Source of the DNA: an uncultured Collinsella sp.
GTDB lineage: Bacteria > Actinomycetota > Coriobacteriia > Coriobacteriales > Coriobacteriaceae
NCBI GenBank assembly: GCA_900550825.1
Contig: URTZ01000110.1
Location: 1-6,478, forward strand
Length of the DNA stretch: 6,478 nucleotides
Reading direction: 5' to 3'
This document shows, piece after piece, positions 1 through 5,773 of this stretch. Within the stretch, counting starts at the first letter, position 1. The number at the start of each line of letters is the position of its first letter. The notes beneath the pieces are model-generated. The model saw only the letters and a program-made list of their open reading frames with translations, made no database searches and was not told the origin of the DNA. Position numbers and translations under genes: made by a program.

Positions 1-170
1 GGACTTGCAGCGACGGACCTCAGGACACTCTTACACCACGTCTGCGCGCGCGACCCGTTAGCCGTTGCTTTGATGTCAGATTTGCCCTTTGGGACCTCGA
101 AAATGCTGTTACAAAAGAGGTAGCAGCACTCATATTTGGCATTTTTTGACCACTGCCCTTGAAACGAGTG
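1..170. other. Gene-free left edge with structured sequence
   Basis: No convincing gene is visible here. One + strand frame is open from the left edge to a TAG at 121-123, but its start lies outside the window and the short peptide resembles nothing I recognise. The other open stretches are short and overlap the tRNA region. The notable content is the nested inverted repeat described separately at 75-150. A GC-rich alternating run lies near 41-52. The stretch may be the edge of a dispersed intergenic repeat or of an old insertion next to the tRNA gene; the window is too short on the left to decide. Confidence 0.4.
75..150. repeat. Nested inverted repeat / hairpin element
   Basis: A 9-bp inner stem pairs 104-112 (TGCTGTTAC) with 120-128 (GTAGCAGCA) around a 7-base loop, with one G-T wobble. 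An outer, less perfect pair of arms lies at 75-86 (GTCAGATTTGCC) and 138-150 (GGCATTTTTTGAC). Their outer four and inner four bases are complementary and the middle is not. No T-tract follows the inner stem closely on either strand, so a simple terminator reading is poor. The nested layout resembles small palindromic intergenic repeats or MITE-like remnants. That identity is inference; only the pairing is seen. Confidence 0.45.
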
Positions 171-176
171 AGCTGT

Positions 177-204
177 GGGGTTCGAATCCCTCTGCGATGG
201 GCCC
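177..204 (+). other. tRNA 3'-end-like fragment (T arm), possible att remnant
   Basis: Bases 177-192 read as a tRNA T arm: GGGG, then the invariant TTCGAAT loop, then CCCTC, followed by twelve bases ending in GGGCCC. No D arm, anticodon arm or matching 5' acceptor strand can be found in the ~100 bases upstream, so this is not a complete tRNA gene. The 16 bases 177-192 are the exact reverse complement of 257-272, the T arm of the neighbouring tRNA-Val on the other strand. It may be a broken tRNA gene or the tRNA-derived end left by an integrated element. Chance resemblance is less likely but possible, since T arms are conserved. Confidence 0.35.
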
Positions 205-234
205 AAAAAAGAAAGGCTCCCATTGCTGGGAGCC
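205..234 (-). terminator. Rho-independent terminator after tRNA-Val
   Basis: A perfect 8-bp stem pairs 215-222 (GGCTCCCA) with 227-234 (TGGGAGCC) around the loop TTGC. On the minus strand it is followed by a U-rich tail (complement of 205-214: three Ts, a C, then six Ts). It lies 11 bases past the encoded CCA end of tRNA-Val, as expected for that gene's terminator. The + strand side has no T-tract, so it works in one direction only. Confidence 0.88.
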
Positions 235-245
235 TATCAAATCAG

Positions 246-321
246 TGGTGGGCGATGAGGGATTCGAACCCCCAGCCTTGTGCGTGTAAAGCACCTGCGC
301 TAACCGTTGCGCCAATCGCCC
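246..321 (-). tRNA. tRNA-Val, anticodon UAC
   Basis: This is a complete 76-nt cloverleaf. The 7-bp acceptor stem (GGGCGAT with ATCGCCC) is perfect. The D stem is GCGC/GCGC with a GG-containing 8-base loop. The anticodon loop TTTACAC (284-290) carries UAC (286-288), which reads valine GUA and related codons. The variable loop has five bases. The T arm is GGGGG-TTCGAAT-CCCTC with one G-U pair. The discriminator is A and the 3' CCA is encoded (246-248). The only weak point is a G-A mismatch at the top of the anticodon stem (27-43). A TATACT box (332-337) lies 10 bases upstream and a terminator follows. The gene is probably functional and could also receive read-through from asnB. Confidence 0.93.
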
Positions 322-331
322 GCAGGGATTG

Positions 332-337
332 AGTATA
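332..337 (-). promoter_or_regulatory. Probable -10 box for tRNA-Val
   Basis: The minus strand reads TATACT here, five of six matches to TATAAT. It would start transcription about four bases before the mature tRNA 5' end at 321. No good -35 hexamer sits 16-19 bases upstream, so the assignment rests on the -10 box and its position. Confidence 0.45.
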
Positions 338-378
338 GCGGAAACCCGATACGGTTCATCGCTAATCCATAACGAAAC

Positions 379-2247
379 TTAGGCGGCGACTTTGGCACCC
401 TTGTTCTCGTCGATAAAGAAACGCTTGTACCAGATGAGGAACGTCAGCGTGGTATAGATCTTGCGCTGGTTGAGCGCGCGGCCCTCAAAGTGATCGTCAA
501 GCAGTTTCATGAGTGCATCCGTGTCAAAGAAATCGGCAGCCCACGGCGCGGTGAAGTACTCCTTGACGTAGTCGTAGTACTTCTGCTCGCGCAGCCAGAA
601 CTTGACCGGCACCGGGAAACCGACCTTCTTGCGCGTTGCCCACTCGTCGGGCAGCGTGCGGTTGGCGGCGTGGCGCAGGACGAGCTTGCAGCCTTCTTCG
701 TTAACACGGTAGTTGGCGGGAATGTGCTCGGCAAATTCCATGACTTTTTTGTCCAGGAACGGAACGCGAAGCTCCAGTGAGTGTGCCATGCACATCTTGT
801 CGGCCTTGAGCAGAATGTCGCCCGGCAGCCACATGTTCATGTCCAGATACTGCTTCTTGGAGAGCTCGCAGCAATTGGGAACCTGCTTGTAATACTCGGC
901 GCACATTTCGGCGGCGTTCTTGCCGGTGTCGTAGGCAGGCTTAAGCACCTCGTCGACCTCGGACGGGTCGAACACCTTTGCCTGGCCCACATACCAGCGC
1001 TCGGGGACCTCGGCGCACTTGGTCAAGAAATTGTGACCCTTAAAGTAGGGAAGATGCTGAACGAGCGAGCCCAGGGCGCGGCGCACGCCGAGCGGGACGC
1101 GCTTCTTGAAGGAGTGCATCTGAGGGGTGTCCTCGTACCACTCGTAGCCGGCGAACAGCTCGTCTGCACCCTCGCCCGAAAGGACCACGGTGACTTCCTT
1201 GGCTGCCATCTGGGCCAGATAGTACAGCGGCACGCTCGAGAGGTTCGATTGCGGCTCGTCCATGTGATACTGGATGTCGGGCAGCGCGTCGAAGAACTCG
1301 TCGGCGGTGATCATCTTGCGCACGTTCTTGATGCCCAGCTTGTCAGAAAGCTCGGCGGCGTAGTTGGTCTCGTTGAAGTTCTTGTAATCGAAGCCGACAG
1401 AATACGTGGTGTCGGGCATGAGACAGGCGGCAATGTAGCTGGAGTCCACGCCGCCAGAAAGGAACGAGCCCACCTTAACATCGGCGATTCGGTGCGCAGC
1501 GACGCTTTCGTGCACGACCTTGTCGCACTCGTCCACGTACTCCTCGAAGGTCTTGGAGTTGTCGTCGGTGAAGTCACAGCTCCAGTAACGCTTGATGTCC
1601 ATGGTGTTAGTCGTCAGGTCATACGTAAAGCAATGCGCCGGGGCAAGCTTGAACACGCCCTTAAAGAAGGTCTCCTCCGTGGCGGGGAATTGCAGCGTCA
1701 GGTAGGGGCGCAGCGCGTCGTGGTTGACAGCCTTCTCAAACTTGGGATGGTCCAGGAAGCTCTTGATCTCGGAGCCAAACAGCAGCGAGCCATCGGATGC
1801 CTGGTAGTAATAGAACGGCTTGATACCAAAGATGTCGCGAGCGCCAAAGAGTTTGTTCTTGTTTTGGTCGTGAATCACGAACGCGTACATGCCGCGAAGG
1901 CGGTTGACCAGGTCTTCGCCCCACTCCTCGTAACCGTGCACCAGGACCTCGGTGTCGGCGTTGCAGTGGAAGACGTAGCCAGCGGCCTCGAGCTCGGAGC
2001 GGAGCTCCTGGAAGTTGTAGATCTCTCCGTTGAAGACAATCGTGACCTTGCCGTCATCGCTCGACATGGGCTGGGCACCAGCCTCGGAAAGGTCGAGAAT
2101 CGAAAGACGGCGGAAGCCAAGCGCGACGTTATCGACGATGTGCTGACCGCCCATATCCGGACCGCGATGGATAATGCGATTCATCATGGCCGTGAGAACC
2201 AGCTCACTCTGTTCATCTGTACCGGTAAAACCGACAAAACCGCACAT
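379..2247 (-). CDS. asnB: Asparagine synthetase B (glutamine-hydrolysing)
   Basis: This cytoplasmic enzyme converts aspartate, glutamine and ATP to asparagine, glutamate, AMP and pyrophosphate. I place the start at the ATG ending at 2247 (622 residues) although the frame stays open 11 codons further. The reading MCGFVGF puts the nucleophile Cys2 at the mature N-terminus, as the class II glutaminase requires, and an AGAAAGGA Shine-Dalgarno (2254-2261) sits six bases away. The glutaminase domain spans about residues 2-210, with HRGPD (27-31), RRLSILDLS (46-54) and FNGEIYN (72-78). The synthetase domain follows, with the PP-loop SGGVDSS (264-270), SGEGADELFAGY (357-368), KADK (481-484), SLELRVPFLD (490-499) and GFPVPVK (543-549). 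All key motifs are present and the length fits the AsnB/AsnO type. No terminator is visible between its stop and tRNA-Val 57 bases downstream. Confidence 0.95.
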   Translation of the reverse strand: MCGFVGFTGTDEQSELVLTAMMNRIIHRGPDMGGQHIVDNVALGFRRLSILDLSEAGAQPMSSDDGKVTIVFNGEIYNFQELRSELEAAGYVFHCNADTEVLVHGYEEWGEDLVNRLRGMYAFVIHDQNKNKLFGARDIFGIKPFYYYQASDGSLLFGSEIKSFLDHPKFEKAVNHDALRPYLTLQFPATEETFFKGVFKLAPAHCFTYDLTTNTMDIKRYWSCDFTDDNSKTFEEYVDECDKVVHESVAAHRIADVKVGSFLSGGVDSSYIAACLMPDTTYSVGFDYKNFNETNYAAELSDKLGIKNVRKMITADEFFDALPDIQYHMDEPQSNLSSVPLYYLAQMAAKEVTVVLSGEGADELFAGYEWYEDTPQMHSFKKRVPLGVRRALGSLVQHLPYFKGHNFLTKCAEVPERWYVGQAKVFDPSEVDEVLKPAYDTGKNAAEMCAEYYKQVPNCCELSKKQYLDMNMWLPGDILLKADKMCMAHSLELRVPFLDKKVMEFAEHIPANYRVNEEGCKLVLRHAANRTLPDEWATRKKVGFPVPVKFWLREQKYYDYVKEYFTAPWAADFFDTDALMKLLDDHFEGRALNQRKIYTTLTFLIWYKRFFIDENKGAKVAA

Positions 2248-2253
2248 GCAAGA

Positions 2254-2261
2254 TCCTTTCT
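2254..2261 (-). promoter_or_regulatory. Ribosome binding site deciding the asnB start
   Basis: The minus strand reads AGAAAGGA, six bases before the ATG ending at 2247. It supports that ATG over the longer open frame, whose first ATG ends at 2280. The enzyme family's need for an N-terminal cysteine points the same way. Confidence 0.8.
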
Positions 2262-2278
2262 GCTGACGGCTTAGGTGC

Positions 2279-2302
2279 ACTGCCGCAAGGATTTGCAGCA
2301 GT
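2279..2302 (-). promoter_or_regulatory. Leader palindrome upstream of asnB
   Basis: On the minus strand 2302-2293 (ACTGCTGCAA) pairs with 2288-2279 (TTGCGGCAGT) around a four-base loop ATCC, giving a 10-bp stem with one G-T wobble. It lies 31 bases before the asnB start codon and just downstream of a possible -10 box. It could be a repressor operator over the transcription start or, if transcription begins further upstream, an RNA hairpin. The loop plus the next two stem bases (ATCCTT) is complementary to AAGGAT in the asnB Shine-Dalgarno region. The pairing is seen; the function is inferred. Confidence 0.4.
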
Positions 2303-2304
2303 CG

Positions 2305-2333
2305 ATATCAATCAATCCTTACTATCATGCCAA
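2305..2333 (-). promoter_or_regulatory. Candidate asnB promoter
   Basis: The minus strand carries TTGGCA (2328-2333, five of six to the -35 consensus), a 17-base spacer, and TGATAT (2305-2310, only three of six to the -10 consensus). Initiation would fall near 2298, inside the palindrome. The -35 and spacing are good and the -10 is weak, so this is a candidate only. Confidence 0.35.
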
Positions 2334-2373
2334 TCTTTTGTTTCGTGATGGGGCATAAGCGCCGAGGGGACCG

Positions 2374-2415
2374 AAAAAACCACGGCCCGCACTTCGGGTG
2401 AAGTGGCGGGCCGTG
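2374..2415 (-). terminator. Strong rho-independent terminator
   Basis: The arms 2381-2390 (CACGGCCCGC) and 2406-2415 (GCGGGCCGTG) pair perfectly. They continue as ACTTC (2391-2395) with GAAGT (2400-2404) around the loop GGGT, with one bulged G at 2405. On the minus strand the stem is followed by a run of six Ts (complement of 2374-2379). It lies about 40 bases past the stop codon of the decayed permease gene, so it is that gene's original terminator. It shields asnB from transcription coming from upstream. Confidence 0.88.
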
Positions 2416-2454
2416 ACTGCGATGATTGCCGTGCGCGAGAACGCACAAGAGAGG

Positions 2455-2999
2455 TTAACGCTTGCCGCGCTCGGCAAGGTGGCGCTCCGCCTTGGTGACG
2501 ACGTGGATCAGCGGAATCGTCTCAACCAGATAGTAGAGTGCGGCGCAAATGTAGGGTGTGATGTTTCCCGTGGTTGCCGTGAGGTTTTTGGAGAACAGCA
2601 TGAGCTCTACGACACCGACGCTCGAAAGCGGCGACGTATCCTTATAGAACATAACGAACTCGCTGGTCATGGTGGGGATGACGCAGCGCACGGCCTGCGG
2701 AATCACAATGCGCGACATGACTTGGGGCCACGTCATGCCAAGCGAGTAGGCAGCTTCCAATTGACCAGGCGGGTCGCAATGCCGCCGAGCACGCCGTTGC
2801 CGGTGTCTTCGTTTGACTTTGCAGTTGTCGAGGCGACGGTGAGTGTGGAGCCTGTCTCATCGCCGGCACCCGAGGCGTCCTCGCTCGAAGAGCCGCTCGT
2901 CGGTGCCATGCCAAACTGCTCGCCCGTCGGAACCTCTTTGATGATTTCCATACCGGTAAAGGAGTTCGACACCATCCATTTTGTAGGGCAGGGCTCTTG
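2455..2999 (-). pseudogene. Decayed amino-acid ABC transporter (binding domain + permease)
   Basis: These are remnants of a polar amino-acid uptake system. Read 5' to 3' on the minus strand, 2999 to about 2761 encodes the end of a solute-binding domain (MVSNSFTGMEIIKEVPTGEQFG), then a Ser/Gly/Thr-rich linker, then GIATRLVNW, which looks like the start of a permease domain. At about 2758 the frame changes and the reading continues directly at EAAYSLGMTWPQVMSRIVIPQA, the EAA loop of HisM/GlnP-type permeases. The permease C-terminus runs on to a TAA at 2455-2457. Missing are most of the binding domain, its last helices after the GEQFG segment, and the permease helices before the EAA loop (about 100 residues or more by family comparison). 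A TAA (3000-3002) also closes the frame upstream. The likely parent is a fused binding-protein/permease gene, as known for GlnP-type proteins. I infer at least two deletions and no function. Confidence 0.85.
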
Positions 3000-3047
3000 T
3001 TATTTCGAATTAACCGCGCGCCGATCCTTGCAAGTTTTTAGGATGCT

Positions 3048-3076
3048 GAGACACTCGCAAGGTCAGGTAGCATATT
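3048..3076 (+). promoter_or_regulatory. Candidate promoter for the murE gene
   Basis: GAGACA (3048-3053, four of six to the -35 consensus) and CATATT (3071-3076, four of six to the -10) are separated by 17 bases. This would give a leader of about 84 bases. A rival -10-like GATAAT lies at 3086-3091 without a good -35. The gap 3003-3166 also holds two copies of TTAGGATG (3038-3045, 3075-3082) and the palindrome CTTGCAAG (3027-3034). A promoter is expected here because the neighbouring coding sequence points the other way, but the exact site is uncertain. Confidence 0.3.
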
Positions 3077-3166
3077 AGGATGGTTGATAATACGAAGGAC
3101 GTGGCCGGATTCATCTGAAACGGTCTTTGCTCTTTTAAGGTTAGGTTTAGCGAGAGAGGTCGTTAT

Positions 3167-4684
3167 ATGTCGGATACGACGCAGGAGAAGCTGGCTTTGA
3201 TGCGCTATGTAGAGCTGCTCGAGGCCGAGGCCCTTGTTGTTTCCAAGCCGGATACTCTATACGACCAGCGCATCGAGTTTGCGACCGACGACTCGCGCCA
3301 GGTGCGTCCGGGCACATTGTTTGTTTGCAAGGGCCGTGCGTTCAAGCGCGAGTATCTGGTCTCCGCGATTGCCGATGGCGCCGTGGCGTACGTGTCCGAG
3401 GTCGATTATGACGTCGATATTCCCGCTGTGATCGTCAACGATATCCGTCGTACGCTCGCTGTGGTGGCGGATGCCTATTACTGCCACCCTTCGGGCAAGG
3501 TGAAGGTTTGCGCTTTTACCGGTACCAAGGGCAAGTCGACCTGCAGCTTCTATCTGCGCGGCATTCTTGCCAACGAGGCAAAGCTCACGGGCTGCCATCG
3601 GCCTGCCCTCAATACGGGTATCGAGTTCGATGACGGTATCGAGGCGGGCCCTTCCATGCTGACGACTCCCGAGTCCTTCATCTTGCAGTCGCGTATCGCA
3701 CATGCCGCCGAGGCGGGCGCTTCGTGGCTGGTCATGGAGGCGTCGAGCCAGGGCCTCAAATACGAGCGTACGGGCAAGATTGCCTTTGAAGTGGGCGCCT
3801 TTACCAATATCGGTGAGGACCACATCTCGCCGATCGAGCACCCCACGCTCGAGGATTACTTTGCCAGCAAGCTCAAGATTTTTTCGCAGAGCCGTTTTGC
3901 CGTGGTCAACCTCGATATGGACCACGTTGACCGCGTGCTCGAGGCGGCGTCCCGCTGCGAGCGTACGGTGACGTTCTCCCTGACCGACGAGCGTGCCGAC
4001 GTGCTTGCGCTGGCGATTCATAATGGCGACTGCGGCATGGTGGCAACAGTGCGTACGCCCCGCTTTACGCGTGACATTGTGATTCCCACGCCGGTTAAGT
4101 TCAATGTGTCCAACGCGCTTGCCGCTATTGCCTGCGCCGAGGCCCTGGGCATTTCCGAAGAGGGCATCGTCCATGGCTTTGAGGGCGTCTTCGTTCCCGG
4201 CCGCATGGAGCTCTATCCGTCCGCATCGGGCAAGATTTTGGGCGTCGTTGACTTTGCGCACAACGGCATGAGCCTCGAGACGCTTTTGCGCGACCTGCAC
4301 GAGAACTATCCCGAGCGTGAGCTGGCGGTTGTCTTTGGTGCAACGGGCGGCAAGGGCGTCGATCGCCGCACCACGATGGGTATTGCCGCCGGCAAGTACG
4401 CCGATCGCATCGTGATTACCGAGGATGACCCCGGCCCCGAGGACGTCGGGGACATTTGTGCCGAGATTGCGCGCAATGTCCAGGCGCAGGGAAACGATAA
4501 CTGGCAGATTGTGACCGACCGTACCTCCGCTATCGAGGCGGCCGTGCGCGAGACCGAGCGCCCCGCTGTGGTCATCGTGACCGGCAAGGGCGAGGAGGAG
4601 TGCATGCTGCGCAAGAACGGACCCGAGCCCTGCGAGCGCGATGGCTTGGTTCTCAAGCGCATCCTTGCGGCGTACGACGCCTAA
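3167..4684 (+). CDS. murE: MurE-type UDP-MurNAc-tripeptide synthetase, lysine-type motifs
   Basis: This cytoplasmic Mur ligase adds the third, diamino residue to UDP-MurNAc-L-Ala-D-Glu using ATP. The start ATG has GAGAGG (3154-3159) seven bases upstream, and the 505-residue length is normal for MurE. The N-terminal nucleotide-sugar domain covers about residues 35-105. The ATP site is TGTKGKST (118-125), with LTTPES (165-170) and EASSQG (191-196). EDHISPIEHPTLEDY follows (217-231), and K235 is the expected carbamylated lysine. The C-terminal domain has FVPGRMEL (342-349), DFAHNGMS (362-369), GATGGKGVDRR (391-401) and DDPGPEDV (420-427). Diaminopimelate-adding enzymes carry DNPR at that last place. 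The DDPG here and the GTKGK, SSQ and DHISPIEHP features resemble Gram-positive lysine-adding MurE, so lysine or ornithine is the likelier substrate. That substrate reading is inferred. It probably shares transcription with the HAD gene and murI. Confidence 0.88.
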   Translation: MSDTTQEKLALMRYVELLEAEALVVSKPDTLYDQRIEFATDDSRQVRPGTLFVCKGRAFKREYLVSAIADGAVAYVSEVDYDVDIPAVIVNDIRRTLAVVADAYYCHPSGKVKVCAFTGTKGKSTCSFYLRGILANEAKLTGCHRPALNTGIEFDDGIEAGPSMLTTPESFILQSRIAHAAEAGASWLVMEASSQGLKYERTGKIAFEVGAFTNIGEDHISPIEHPTLEDYFASKLKIFSQSRFAVVNLDMDHVDRVLEAASRCERTVTFSLTDERADVLALAIHNGDCGMVATVRTPRFTRDIVIPTPVKFNVSNALAAIACAEALGISEEGIVHGFEGVFVPGRMELYPSASGKILGVVDFAHNGMSLETLLRDLHENYPERELAVVFGATGGKGVDRRTTMGIAAGKYADRIVITEDDPGPEDVGDICAEIARNVQAQGNDNWQIVTDRTSAIEAAVRETERPAVVIVTGKGEEECMLRKNGPEPCERDGLVLKRILAAYDA

Positions 4685-4810
4685 ACGCTGCCGCCTTTAG
4701 GATGGCGTTTGCGGACCCCGGCGTCTGATGATGCAATGCCTTCTAGGTGTGCTTACCCTAGGGAAAACACGCTATCAAGATTAAACCTCTTCTACGTAAA
4801 CGGAGTGACC

Positions 4811-5722
4811 ATGTCCCATAACACCCTGCCTACCGTTACCGAGCTGTCGGGCGAGCTGCGCGAGCGCCTCGCCAAGGTCAAGTATGTCTTTACCGATCTG
4901 GACGCCACAATGCTCGCGCCCGGTTCGTGTGTGTTGCGCGACAACGACGGCAATCCCTCGACCAAGCTCGTCGAGGCCGTCGTGGCGCTTGCCCGCGCCG
5001 GCATCCAGGTGATTCCCACCTCGGGTCGCAACCGCACCATGATCCACGAGGACGCCCGCGTGCTCGGCCTCAACTCCTACATTGGCGAGATGGGTGGCCT
5101 GGTCATGTACGACCTCAAGGCCAACGATTGGGAGTATCTGACTGGCGATATGCCCTACGATCCCGCATCGGGCCTTACGCCGCACCAGGTGATCGAGCAG
5201 ACCGGCGTGTGCGAGAAGATTCTCGCTCGCTGGCCGCATAAGATCGAGTACCACAACGATATGTCGACCGGATACAAGTATCGCGAGGTCACCGTCGGCA
5301 TGCGTGGCGATGTTCCCGATGACGAGGTCCAGGCTATCCTGGACGAGGCGGGCTGCGGTCTGGTCTGGGCATGCAACGGCCATCTGACGCACCTGTCCAA
5401 GCCCACGACGCTCGAGCTCGATCGCGTCGAGGACGGGCGTGCCTTTAATATCAATCCGGCTGGTCTTAATAAGGGCGTCGCGATTGCGCGCTTCTGCGAG
5501 CATTTGGGTATCGAGCGCGAGGAGACGCTGGCGCTCGGCGATTCCGAGTCCGACTTCTATATGGCCGATCACGTTGGCATGTTCTGCTTGGTCGAAAACG
5601 GTCTGACGAGCGCTGGTGCGCCTGAGTTCCTGGATGCGTGCGACAACGCCTTTGTTACGCGCGGCAAGATCGTCGATGGCTGGGTCGCGACGGCCGAGCT
5701 GCTCGTTGCGGCCCGTTCGTAA
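4811..5722 (+). CDS. HAD-superfamily IIB (Cof-like) phosphatase
   Basis: This is a predicted cytoplasmic phosphatase of 303 residues; its substrate cannot be told from sequence. The start at 4811 has CGGAG (4801-4805) five bases upstream. An in-frame ATG at 4709 would add 34 residues with no family character and is not preferred. The HAD motifs are all visible: motif I DLDAT (29-33, nucleophile D29 and acid D31), motif II TSGR (70-73), the motif III lysine K221 in GLNKG, and motif IV GDSESD (243-248) for magnesium. The ~130-residue insert between motifs II and III is the C2B cap typical of Cof, sucrose-phosphate and mannosyl-3-phosphoglycerate phosphatases. It starts 126 bases after murE and ends 51 bases before murI, on the same strand with no clear terminator between. 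A link to cell-wall precursors is suggested only by position. Confidence 0.85.
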   Translation: MSHNTLPTVTELSGELRERLAKVKYVFTDLDATMLAPGSCVLRDNDGNPSTKLVEAVVALARAGIQVIPTSGRNRTMIHEDARVLGLNSYIGEMGGLVMYDLKANDWEYLTGDMPYDPASGLTPHQVIEQTGVCEKILARWPHKIEYHNDMSTGYKYREVTVGMRGDVPDDEVQAILDEAGCGLVWACNGHLTHLSKPTTLELDRVEDGRAFNINPAGLNKGVAIARFCEHLGIEREETLALGDSESDFYMADHVGMFCLVENGLTSAGAPEFLDACDNAFVTRGKIVDGWVATAELLVAARS

Positions 5723-5773
5723 GCCGATGCGATTACATGGGGCCATATCCTTTTGAGAGAATCTGGTGAGGTA

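Noticed and set aside
1..123. + strand frame open from the left edge to TAG at 121
   Set aside because: It is short, has no visible start and no recognisable similarity, and overlaps the inverted repeat. A partial gene end cannot be excluded but is not supported.
781..2274. Long + strand open frame (about 497 codons) opposite asnB
   Set aside because: It lies entirely antisense to a gene with every asparagine synthetase motif. GC-rich third codon positions in asnB keep the opposite frame free of stops, and the translated product shows no recognisable family.
2398..3078. + strand open frame of about 226 codons across the decayed transporter
   Set aside because: It runs antisense through the terminator hairpin and both pseudogene fragments, and its product resembles no family. 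The minus-strand reading matches ABC permease motifs.
3257..4300. Long minus-strand open frame opposite murE
   Set aside because: It is a codon-bias shadow of the well-supported murE gene, with no ribosome binding site or recognisable domain.
4683..4737. Possible terminator or promoter between murE and the HAD gene (AAACGC/GCGTTT arms; TTGCGG with TGCAAT at 17 bases)
   Set aside because: The hairpin is short with a large loop and no T-tract, and the promoter boxes match consensus poorly (three and four of six).
4709..4810. N-terminal extension of the HAD protein to the ATG at 4709
   Set aside because: The added residues are unlike the family, and the ATG at 4811 has a well-spaced CGGAG binding site and gives a normal-length protein.
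4781..5746. Long minus-strand open frame opposite the HAD phosphatase gene
   Set aside because: The + strand frame carries all four HAD motifs. The antisense product is histidine/arginine-rich with no domain pattern.
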